A program made the translations under genes and the position numbers. The notes beneath the pieces are model-generated. The model had not been told where the DNA came from and did not search any database. It saw only the letters and a program-made list of their open reading frames with translations. Below, one piece after another: positions 33,948-41,964 of a DNA stretch of 64,000 nucleotides. The first letter of the stretch is position 1, and each line of letters begins with the position of its first letter. The DNA is from UBA5314 sp039679855 (GTDB lineage Bacteria > Bacillota > Syntrophomonadia > Syntrophomonadales > Syntrophomonadaceae). The stretch spans positions 34,940 through 98,939 of the forward strand of contig JBDKUE010000008.1 of NCBI GenBank assembly GCA_039679855.1. The letters are read 5' to 3'.

Positions 33948-36219
33948 TTGAGTACAAAATTATCGTTAGTTTCATTTCTCCGCATTGGAGCTCATAGTGA
34001 GCTTAAGGACTTATTCAATAAATCTCTCCCAAGACGAACTGAAAAAGCAGGCCGGTGAATTGAGACAAAGCCAATGGCTGGGCCTGGCTGACAGCGGAAT
34101 TGACTTTATACCCTCGAACGACTTTTCTTTCTATGACGGAATGCTTGATATGGCCGTTCTTGTCAATGCCATACCGGACGGCTACCGGTCCCTGGCTCTT
34201 GACGAAATCGACACCGCTTTTGCCATGGCCAGAGGCTACCAGGGGAGAAAAGGGGACGTAAAAGCCCTGCCCATGAAGAAATGGTTCAACACCAATTATC
34301 ACTATATCGTGCCCGAGCTGGAAGCCGGTCTCGATATCCTATTGAACGGAATGAAGCCTTTCGCCGAGTACCGGGAAGCGCAGGCCTGTGATATCGATAC
34401 CAGGCCGGTCGTTATCGGCCCTTATACCTTCATGAAGCTGTCCCAGAATAAAAGCCAGTTGAGCTTTACCCGGCTGCTTGAGTAGTTTATCCCCGTCTAT
34501 CAGGAAATCATAAGCCGTTTTGCCGCCCTGGGACTCCCCACCCTGCAGATCGACGAACCGGCCATCGTAATGGCCACGTCTCCCGAAGAACAAGCGGCCT
34601 TTCACAATGCCTACCAAAAGCTTTTAGCTGTCAAGGGGACTACCAGAATACTCCTGCAGACTTATTTCGGCGATATACGGGATATTTACTCCCAGGTCAT
34701 GTCCCTGGATTTTGACGCCGTAGGCCTGGACCTGGTGGAAGGTGGCAAAAACCTTGAACTTATAGAGAAATATGACTTTCCCGGCCAAAAGCAGCTCTTC
34801 GCCGGACTGGTGAATGGCAAGAATATCTGGATAAACGACTATGCCCAAACTATGAAAAGAATTGAATACTTACTTAAATTTGTCGATAAGGATCAGGTGG
34901 TTTTAAGCACCTCCTGCTCTCTATTACATGTACCCTATTCGACAGGGTATGAAACCAAACTGGGAGAAAAATACCGGCTATCTGTCCTTCGCCTGGGAAA
35001 AGTTAAACGAACTGCGTGATTTGGAGAATTGATGGAAGACAGCGATTACCGGCATAATGAGAGATTCACAGCCAATCAAACGATAATCAAGGAATTAAAT
35101 AATCACCCGGCCAAACACCGGCCGGAGGTCAGAGTACGCATAACAAACCTCAGCGAGGCGGATTTTATTCGCCAGCCGGCCTACGAAGAACGGATAGGGG
35201 TGCAAAAACAGTGGCTGGGGCTGCCCAATTTCCCCACCACCACCATTGGCTCGTTTCCGCAAACCGCAGAGGTCAGGCGGCTTCGTCTGCAGTTTAGAAA
35301 AGGACTGATCCATGAGGATGAATACAGCCGCCGGATCAAAGAGAATATCAGCCAGGTTATCCGGCTGCAGGAGAAGCTGGGTCTTGACGTCCTGGTGCAC
35401 GGTGAATACGAGCGCAACGACATGGTGGAATACTTCGGAGAGAATCTGGAAGGGTTCATTTTCACCGAAAATGGATGGGTGCAGTCTTACGGAACCAGGG
35501 GTGTGAAGCCGCCCATAATTTTTGGGGATATAAAGCGGGCGCACCCCATCACCGTAGAATGGATTGCCTACGCCCAGAGCCTGACTGAGAGGCCGGTAAA
35601 GGGCATGTTGACCGGTCCTATAACCATACTGAACTGGTCCTTTCCCCGCGAGGATCTGGCGCCGGGCGGGGTCGCCTGCCAGCTGGCCCTGGCCATCAAG
35701 GACGAAGTAATGGATCTGGAGCAGACCGGCCAGAGAATTATTCAGATTGACGAAGCGGCCCTGCGCGAAAAACTACCGCTCCGGGAGGAGGAGTGGCAGA
35801 AGGACTACCTGGACTGGGCCATCAAGGCCTTTCGCCTGGTGCATTCGTCAGTGGGCGCTCAGACCCAGATCCACACCCACATGTGCTACAGCGAATTTGC
35901 GGATATTATCCAGGCTATTATAGATATGGATGCCGACGTGTATTCCTTTGAAGCGGCCCGGTCCGACCTGTCCCTGCTGGAAGTATTGAAGAAGCACAAT
36001 TTTCCCCGGGAAGTGGGGCCCGGAGTGTATGACATTCATTCGTCCCGGATTCCCGGCTGGGAAGAAATCAAGGCCCACCTGGAGAAAATATGCTCCCAAT
36101 TGGATGCCGGCCAGATATGGGTTAACCCCGATTGCGGGCTGAAAACCAGGGGCATAGAGGAGACGATACCCAGCCTGGCCAACCTGGTCAAGGCGGCCCG
36201 GGCGCTGCGCACTTCCTGA
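33948..36219 (+). pseudogene. metE: Broken B12-independent methionine synthase
   Basis: The span of about 757 codons equals full-length MetE, but the frame is interrupted. It begins at TTG 33948 behind AAGGAGG with TKLSLVSFLRIGAHSELK, shifts frame near 34010-34030, continues to an in-frame TAG at 34483, resumes as FIPVYQEIISRF, shifts again near 34970 (continuing SFAWEKLNELRDLEN), then meets a TGA near 35031. The last part, 35032-36219 (395 codons), is intact and has its own GGAG and ATG; it retains the MetE zinc-ligand motifs HTHMC and NPDCGLK. It could be made as a C-terminal fragment, similar in extent to short core-MetE enzymes. Full MetE activity is not expected. Confidence 0.9.
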
Positions 36220-36229
36220 GTTGAATTTA

Positions 36230-36259
36230 TCCAACCGCGGGATTATTCCCGCGGTTGGA
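36230..36259 (+). terminator. Hairpin terminator after metE
   Basis: TCCAACCGCGGGA and TCCCGCGGTTGGA form a perfect 13-pair stem with a four-base loop. T content after it is modest. It separates the metE relic from the convergent gene at 36316. Confidence 0.7.
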
Positions 36260-36315
36260 ATTTGATCCCCACCTATTGCGGGATTTACACAATTTATAAA
36301 TTATATCCCGCGGTC

Positions 36316-36882
36316 TTACTGAAGCTCGAATTTAATTTGAGCCGCAGATGCTTTCATTCCCTTATTTATCTGGGTTTTATTCATGTTATCTATAGCTCCG
36401 TATGACTGCACAACCAATGTGCCGCCCTTGGCATCGTCAATCGGGAATTTGATATTTATAACCGCCGTCTTATCGCCAGTTGATACATATGAAGTAATTC
36501 CCTGAGAGCTATCCATACAATTTACTGTGTTAAGCCCGTCTTGAATGTAAGCAGAATTAAGAAGGAAGACCTCAATGGCTGCAGAGACCTGCTCCCTATC
36601 GCTTTCATCCGTTTTATCGACCAGGTTGTAATTCACTAATAACGATAAGGTAAGAATCCCATTCTTACTGGATACGTCTTTAACGGCAATATCAAACCGG
36701 TCGCCCCAGATATCGCTGCAGCTCGCATATTCGCCTTTTTTGACATGACCGCTCTGAAGTGCCGCAGAAGCTGCTCTATATAAAAACGGAACTGTCAATA
36801 GCACAATAAGAAGCACCCAGGCAACCACTATCTTTTTAGTTGAAACTTCCGTATTGTCCGTGTAAACATTAATTTCGCTCAT
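36316..36882 (-). CDS. Membrane-anchored extracellular protein of unknown function
   Basis: A 188-residue protein with one N-terminal membrane helix (about residues 18-38, VVAWVLLIVLLTVPFLY) and an outer beta-rich domain of about 140 residues containing two cysteines (about 54 and 121). It resembles small DUF4352-style accessory domains in size and layout, but I do not recognise a specific family. It stands alone between the metE relic and the divergent Zur-like regulator. Confidence 0.6.
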   Translation of the reverse strand: MSEINVYTDNTEVSTKKIVVAWVLLIVLLTVPFLYRAASAALQSGHVKKGEYASCSDIWGDRFDIAVKDVSSKNGILTLSLLVNYNLVDKTDESDREQVSAAIEVFLLNSAYIQDGLNTVNCMDSSQGITSYVSTGDKTAVINIKFPIDDAKGGTLVVQSYGAIDNMNKTQINKGMKASAAQIKFELQ

Positions 36883-36997
36883 AATATCCTTTCTTTAATT
36901 ATGTCTGTAGTTTCTTTGTATTCTATTGTTCTCCATAACATTTTGTCCACCTTCTGCTGCTGGTATTTCATCTATTTGGGAAATTATTGCTATATAG

Positions 36998-37038
36998 TTG
37001 ATAATCATTACTATTTAAGAATATAATACTAATTAGTA
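36998..37038 (+). promoter_or_regulatory. Promoter with overlapping Fur-family operator and palindrome
   Basis: TTGATA (36998-37003) and TATAAT (37022-37027) lie 18 bases apart. TGATAATCATTACTA (36999-37013) matches the 15-base Fur-family box TGATAATnATTATCA at 12 of 14 defined positions and overlaps the -35. A perfect palindrome ATACTAATTAGTAT follows at 37025-37038. Autoregulation of the downstream Fur-family gene is likely. Confidence 0.65.
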
Positions 37039-37064
37039 TAATATACTATTTATGGAGGTAAAAT

Positions 37065-37481
37065 ATGGTGGATGAACAATTAAAAAAGCTGCAGCGAAAT
37101 GGTCTGAAAATAACCCCCCAGCGCAAGCTGATCCTGGATATTTTGCAGGAATTCTCGCATCTTACGGGAGAAGAGATTGCCAGCCTGGCACGCGGCAAAC
37201 AACCCAGTATTTCAACTGGCACCGTATACCGCAATCTCAAGCTGCTCTGTGAATTGGGTTTGATTAGAAACGTTGCTTCAACCGACGGTATTCGCCATTT
37301 CGAAAGTGCTTCCGTACATTGCCACCATCTGGTTTGCCTTGGATGCAAGAACACCGTTGAGATCGATTTCTGTCCGATGAATAATGAGCTGCAAAACCTG
37401 GCGGAAAAATACGGGTTTCAAATTGCAGAACATGATTTCCAGATAAGAGGTTATTGCATGGATTGTAAAAAGGGGGCTTAA
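37065..37481 (+). CDS. Fur-family metalloregulator, probably Zur-like
   Basis: A 138-residue Fur-family repressor. The N-terminal winged helix (about 1-80, with GTVYRNLKLLCELGLI) is followed by a metal-binding dimerisation domain (HCHHLVCLGCKNTVEIDF and C-terminal CMDC). The two CxxC pairs form the structural zinc site. It is followed after three bases by a zinc-binding lipoprotein gene and later by a UPF0718/TIGR03943 pair, all typical of Zur regulons, so zinc is the best guess; Fur or PerR cannot be excluded from sequence alone. Its promoter carries a Fur-family box. Confidence 0.85.
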   Translation: MVDEQLKKLQRNGLKITPQRKLILDILQEFSHLTGEEIASLARGKQPSISTGTVYRNLKLLCELGLIRNVASTDGIRHFESASVHCHHLVCLGCKNTVEIDFCPMNNELQNLAEKYGFQIAEHDFQIRGYCMDCKKGA

Positions 37482-37484
37482 ACT

Positions 37485-38426
37485 GTGAGATTCAAATTCA
37501 ATAAAAGTAAGAAAGACTTCTTCACCGGGACGATATCATTAACTTTATTGCTGGTTCTTTTGGTTTCGTTATTTATCGGCGGGTGTAGTAATAACAAAGC
37601 AACCAATAATACGCCTCAGCAAGAGCCGACCATTATAGTAACTTCATTTTACCCGATGTACATCATGACCAAAAATATAGCCGGAAATATTCCCGATTTA
37701 CAGATAATCAACATGACCAAACCGACCACCGGCTGCCTGCATGATTACCAGTTGACTACCGAGGATCTGAAGAATATTGAAAAAGCAAAATTTTTCGTTG
37801 TAAACGGAGCCGGGATGGAGTCGTTTATGGACAAAGTAACCGCCCAGCGTCCCGATCTTAAAGTCATTACGGCCAGCCAGGGTATTGAGCTTATCAAAGA
37901 TGAAAACGGCGAAGAAAACCCCCATGTCTGGGTCAGTGTATCCCAGGCCATACGCCAGGTGCAAAATATAAGCGAACAGCTGGCGGCTGCCGACCCGGCT
38001 CATGCCCACGCCTATCAGGCCAATGCCGCCGCTTATGTCAAGAAGCTGGAAGATCTTAAATCCCGAATGCACCAGGGATTGGACGGCTTAAAACAAAAGG
38101 ATATTATCACCTTCCATGAAGCCTTTCCCTATTTTGCCCAGGAGTTCAATTTGAATATCGCAGCCGTTATTGAGCGTGAGCCCGGCTCCGAGCCCAGCGC
38201 CGGTGAACTGGCCCAAACCATCGCTCTAATACGGAAAACGGGTATTACGGCCGTCTTTGCCGAACCTCAATACTCTGCCAAAGCAGCCCAAACCATAGCC
38301 AATGAAACAGGTATACAGTTGTCCTACCTGGACCCGGCAGTATCCGGGCCGGATGATCCTGATGCCTACATTACAGTCATGGAGCAGAACCGGGCCGCAT
38401 TGGAGAAAGTCCTGGGTGGGAAATAA
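37485..38426 (+). CDS. znuA: Zinc-binding ABC transporter lipoprotein (ZnuA/AdcA family)
   Basis: A 313-residue cluster A-I solute-binding protein. The lipobox is FIGGC (Cys34). The metal ligands expected for ZnuA are visible as H86 (CLHDYQ), H147 (NPHVWV) and H211 (FHEAFPY). The usual His-rich zinc loop is short or absent. It starts at GTG three bases after the regulator gene, so the two are cotranscribed. The partner ATPase and permease (ZnuB, ZnuC) are not in this window; the next genes are a different type of permease. Zinc is the likely ligand; manganese is possible. Confidence 0.87.
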   Translation: MRFKFNKSKKDFFTGTISLTLLLVLLVSLFIGGCSNNKATNNTPQQEPTIIVTSFYPMYIMTKNIAGNIPDLQIINMTKPTTGCLHDYQLTTEDLKNIEKAKFFVVNGAGMESFMDKVTAQRPDLKVITASQGIELIKDENGEENPHVWVSVSQAIRQVQNISEQLAAADPAHAHAYQANAAAYVKKLEDLKSRMHQGLDGLKQKDIITFHEAFPYFAQEFNLNIAAVIEREPGSEPSAGELAQTIALIRKTGITAVFAEPQYSAKAAQTIANETGIQLSYLDPAVSGPDDPDAYITVMEQNRAALEKVLGGK

Positions 38427-38644
38427 TGAATAAATCAGCCAACCTGATTATTTGAGCTAAATCGGAACACCTAATTGTAAGAATCAGCCAGGTTTCCTCC
38501 AGCTTATATTGCAATTTCTTAAGGGGCGTTTAAAATGATTGTAGTTGGTGATGCCTTGGTCATCCCTAACTTAATAAAGTTCCAAAAAGCAACTCTCATA
38601 TAGTTGCCACCATAATTTTAGCGCGTTTTTGAATTTAGGAGTAC

Positions 38645-39694
38645 ATGGTGATATATAAAATTCCTGATTTTGATATGAACGAGACTGTGGAATTAAAGCA
38701 CCAAAAATACAGCTGGCTGGTTTCTCTAATCATTCTCTTTGTACTGATCCTGCTGCTCGATTTTGGAATCAAGTTCGCAGGTCCGGAGCTGGCCAACTTT
38801 AAAGTGGTATTCCTGGGCATTGTTCTTGAAGCATTGCCCTTTATTCTGATCGGTGTGGTCGTATCGGCTCTGCTGGAAACCTTTATTTCGGAAGAATTTA
38901 TCTATAAAGTGCTCCCTAAAAACCGCTATGCCAGTATAATGATGGCCTGCTGTCTGGGAATCGTTTTTCCCATCTGTGAATGTGGTATAGTCCCGGTGGC
39001 CCGAAGGCTGGTCAGCAAAGGAGTTCCCCTCTACAGCGCCGTCGCCTTTATGCTGGCTGCACCCATAATCAATCCCGTGGTGATTTCCTCAACTGCGGTG
39101 GCTTTTTCCAGCAATCACACCATGGTCTGGTTGCGAATGGGCGCAGCCTTGCTGGTTTCCTTCGCCACGGCATTGGTTTTGAGTTTTTCGGTAAAAGGGA
39201 CGCAATTAAACCCCAATGCTGTTATAAACATTGGAACCTGCAGTCATGACCATGGCTGTGATCATGATCACAGAGCGGCAACTTTCGGAAACAGGATTGT
39301 GAGAACCATACAGGCCTCCTGCGATGAGTTTTTCGAGATGGGAAAATACCTTATCATAGGAGCTTTCCTGGGCGCCCTGGCCCAGACCTTTATCCCCCGC
39401 AGCCTGCTTTCAGGCGTCGGCCAAAACCACTTGTTGTCTATTATAATCATGGTCGGGTTCGCCTTCGCAGTCTCGGTTTGCTCATCAGCGGACGCCTTTA
39501 TAGCGGCCTCTTTCGCGGCCAGTTTCAGCCCTGGCGCTCTTCTGGCTTTTATGGTCATGGGGCCTATGGTCGATATTAAAAACACCTTGATGCTTTTCAA
39601 GGCTTTTAAATCACGTTTCGTACTATTCATGATCCCGGTGATAATAATACTGGTCGTAAGCGCTGCGTATATGATAAATATTTTTGGGGGGTAA
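38645..39694 (+). CDS. UPF0718/DUF318 family permease
   Basis: A 349-residue membrane protein with eight or more helices in two homologous halves. Conserved cysteine-bearing motifs lie in CECGIVPVARRL (first half) and VCSSADAFIAASF (second half). Between the halves is a His/Cys loop (CSHDHGCDHDH, about residues 199-210) that looks like a metal-binding site. Family members are often in zinc-responsive regulons beside TIGR03943 proteins, as here. It is probably a metal transport or allocation permease. It is about 220 bases downstream of znuA; a GCAACT/AGTTGC inverted repeat at 38589-38607 precedes it. AGGAG lies just before the start. Confidence 0.82.
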   Translation: MVIYKIPDFDMNETVELKHQKYSWLVSLIILFVLILLLDFGIKFAGPELANFKVVFLGIVLEALPFILIGVVVSALLETFISEEFIYKVLPKNRYASIMMACCLGIVFPICECGIVPVARRLVSKGVPLYSAVAFMLAAPIINPVVISSTAVAFSSNHTMVWLRMGAALLVSFATALVLSFSVKGTQLNPNAVINIGTCSHDHGCDHDHRAATFGNRIVRTIQASCDEFFEMGKYLIIGAFLGALAQTFIPRSLLSGVGQNHLLSIIIMVGFAFAVSVCSSADAFIAASFAASFSPGALLAFMVMGPMVDIKNTLMLFKAFKSRFVLFMIPVIIILVVSAAYMINIFGG

Positions 39695-39701
39695 GACGGG
39701 T

Positions 39702-40541
39702 ATGGCAAAAGATGCCTGGGTGAAGCGTTACGAAGCTTATAAAGCCATGATCCTGCTGGGCTTTTGCGGCATGCTGTCATATTATTTATTAAGCCAGAAG
39801 ATTAAGCTGTATATAAATCCTCGTTTCACTATTTTAGCTGTTGCAGCGGATATTGTGATATTTGTGCTTTTTATCGTTCAGGGAGCCAAGGTCTTTTCCA
39901 ATAAAGCTCTAACTCATTGTCATCATCAAACCGCTTCGATTTGGCACCTGGTCCCCTTTATAATACCCCTGGTATTCGTCTTGGTAATGCCCAATGCCGC
40001 CCTGGATGCAAGTATTGCAGCAGATAGAGGTGTAAACATCAGGTCAGCTGATGCCTCTCCCAACGCTAACGGTTACGCGTCCGATAATACTACAAACTCG
40101 CCGGGTAATGGGCAAAGTCAAAGCGGCACCGGTTCCCGGCAGTACAACTCCCCTACCCCGTACGACTATAGCCAGGACCCCCGGCTTATTGTTACCGACG
40201 ATAATTTTGTTGCCCTGGTTGCGCAGATTTACGAAAACCCTGAAAAGTTCGTGGGCAAGGACATATCTATGCTGGGTTTTGTGGTGCGGGATGCCGATTT
40301 TTCATTCAAACAAATCGGAATTGTCAGATATGTTATTACCTGCTGCACGGCTGATGCCCTGCCCTGCGGTCTGCTATGTGAATATGAAAACGCGTCCAAC
40401 CTCAAAGACGGCACCTGGTTAGAAATTAGCGGGACCATTGAAATGGTTAAATTGAGAAATACGAATTTTGCCGCGGTAAAGATCAAATGCGTCCAAACGG
40501 TCAGGGAGCCCCAAATGCCCTATGTGTATCCGGTTTATTAA
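39702..40541 (+). CDS. TIGR03943-family membrane protein (partner of UPF0718 permease)
   Basis: About 279 residues with three or four N-terminal membrane helices, a Ser/Asn/Gly-rich low-complexity linker (about 100-145) and a C-terminal OB-like domain (about 150-279; DKxISMLGFVVRD, TCCTADALPCGLLCEY, WLEISGTIE). This is the layout of TIGR03943 proteins (B. subtilis YcgQ type), which usually lie next to a UPF0718 permease. The ATG at 39702 is preferred to an in-frame TTG at 39684. Function is probably in metal (zinc) handling, by association. Confidence 0.82.
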   Translation: MAKDAWVKRYEAYKAMILLGFCGMLSYYLLSQKIKLYINPRFTILAVAADIVIFVLFIVQGAKVFSNKALTHCHHQTASIWHLVPFIIPLVFVLVMPNAALDASIAADRGVNIRSADASPNANGYASDNTTNSPGNGQSQSGTGSRQYNSPTPYDYSQDPRLIVTDDNFVALVAQIYENPEKFVGKDISMLGFVVRDADFSFKQIGIVRYVITCCTADALPCGLLCEYENASNLKDGTWLEISGTIEMVKLRNTNFAAVKIKCVQTVREPQMPYVYPVY

Positions 40542-40616
40542 ATTATTGTTCAATCCAGTTACTGCGGCTTCCGCAAAGTAAACTGCCTGAATGATATGCA
40601 GTTCTAACGCTGAATA

Positions 40617-41420
40617 CTATTTTAAATAAATGCTCCCCAGTACAGTAACACCCAGTATAATTCTGTAATACCCGAAAACCTTAAAATCATGGCTCTGGAT
40701 ATACTTCATGAAAACGGCAATCACCGCCCAGGCAACAAGAAAGGAGACCAAAAAGCCAACACCCAGCACTAACCACTGATAAAATGACAAACTGGCTTCC
40801 GCCGTCAGAAGAGAATAGGCAGAGGCAGCGGCCATGGTAGGTATGGCCAGAAAAAAGGAAAACTCAGCCGCTGTACTTCTGGAGGCCCCCAGAAACATGG
40901 CCCCGATTATGGTGGCAGCAGACCGTGAGGTTCCCGGAATCATAGCCAGGCACTGAATTAAGCCGATTAAAAAGGAGTCTTTGTAGCTGAGGTCTTTAAC
41001 CGAGTCTGCAATGCTTATCTGCTGCCGCCTTTCGATAACTACCAATACAATACCGCCGACTATCAAAGCCGTGGATACAATAACAGGATTAAAGAGAACC
41101 TTCTGTACATACTTCCCCAGGGAGGCACCGATGATTAGCGCTGGAGCAAGTGCTGCCAGGGTCTTTTTCCACAAATCCCAGGTTTCCTGTTTTTCCCAAA
41201 TGTCTTTGTAACTGCTGAATGGATTGAGTTTTTTCCAAAAAAATACTACTACTGACAATATTGCACCTAGTTGAATAACCACATCAAAAATATGGGCAAA
41301 ACTGCCTTGAAATTCAACCAACCGGTTGACCAGGATAAGATGCCCGGTAGATGATATAGGCAAAAACTCTGTGACTCCTTCTACGATACCCAGAATAACC
41401 GCTATTAAGATACTGCTCAT
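40617..41420 (-). CDS. uppP: Undecaprenyl-diphosphatase UppP (BacA)
   Basis: A 267-residue membrane enzyme that dephosphorylates undecaprenyl diphosphate, recycling the lipid carrier of peptidoglycan synthesis. The two active-site regions are present: GIVEGVTEFLPISSTGHLIL (residues 11-30) and PGTSRSAATIIGAMFLGASR (about 162-181). Length and helix number match the family. It converges on the TIGR03943 gene and appears to be a single-gene unit. Confidence 0.95.
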   Translation of the reverse strand: MSSILIAVILGIVEGVTEFLPISSTGHLILVNRLVEFQGSFAHIFDVVIQLGAILSVVVFFWKKLNPFSSYKDIWEKQETWDLWKKTLAALAPALIIGASLGKYVQKVLFNPVIVSTALIVGGIVLVVIERRQQISIADSVKDLSYKDSFLIGLIQCLAMIPGTSRSAATIIGAMFLGASRSTAAEFSFFLAIPTMAAASAYSLLTAEASLSFYQWLVLGVGFLVSFLVAWAVIAVFMKYIQSHDFKVFGYYRIILGVTVLGSIYLK

Positions 41421-41457
41421 AACACCCTCGCATTATTGGGTAAAACTCACCCTAAAT

Positions 41458-41790
41458 TTAATGAAAATGATCAGAGATATTGATCTCCCGGCCGATTTTT
41501 TTAATAATTGCTTCCTTGATCACTTCAGCATGGGGACATGGGAAGCCAATGGGTGTGCCTTTCATTATACAAGAAGCCAGTACAATCATATCAGCCCCTC
41601 TTTTCACCATTTCATCCGCTCGGGTAACGGCCTTTTTCCCTGGGCAGCGTCCGCACGAAATGAATCCCACCAGCTCAATATCTTCCTCAATTCCCTCAAA
41701 GACTCCCTTTTTTGATTATATAATTTTAAAGTCAGTTGTTCCTGGACACATATCTTCTGTCTACCGGCAACGAATAGAACCTACTTTCAT
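41458..41790 (-). pseudogene. CGGC-domain protein broken by two in-frame stops
   Basis: Reading from ATG at 41790 gives MKVGSIRCR, then TAG, then TEDMCPGTTDFKII, then TAA, then SKKGVFEGIEEDIELVGF continuing to ISCGRCPGKKAVTRADEMVKRGAD and GTPIGFPCPH, ending at 41458. This is a small CGGC-domain protein, a Cys-rich presumed metal-binding family, with a single frame but two stops; the first replaces a residue that is usually Gln in relatives, and CGGC itself is changed to CGRC. It is interpreted as a recent pseudogene; the intact 70-codon tail could still be translated. Confidence 0.7.
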
Positions 41791-41964
41791 ATGAGACATC
41801 TGCTTTATAATGGTATCATGCAAATACAACTTGTCCATCAGCCATCCGGATAAGACCTCCCATCTTTCCACTGTTACCAAATTCAATTGTTGCCCGGTAT
41901 ATGCCAATTCATGATACAACTATACTTTAATCCAGTATTAGGAACAATAGAAACTGGAGGGCTT

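Noticed and set aside
34483..34485. Amber (TAG) readthrough or codon reassignment in metE, supported by a TAG in the CGGC gene
   Set aside because: metE also has frameshifts and a TGA, the CGGC gene also has a TAA, and intact genes here use TAG as an ordinary stop (for example the kinase ending at 719). Decay is simpler.
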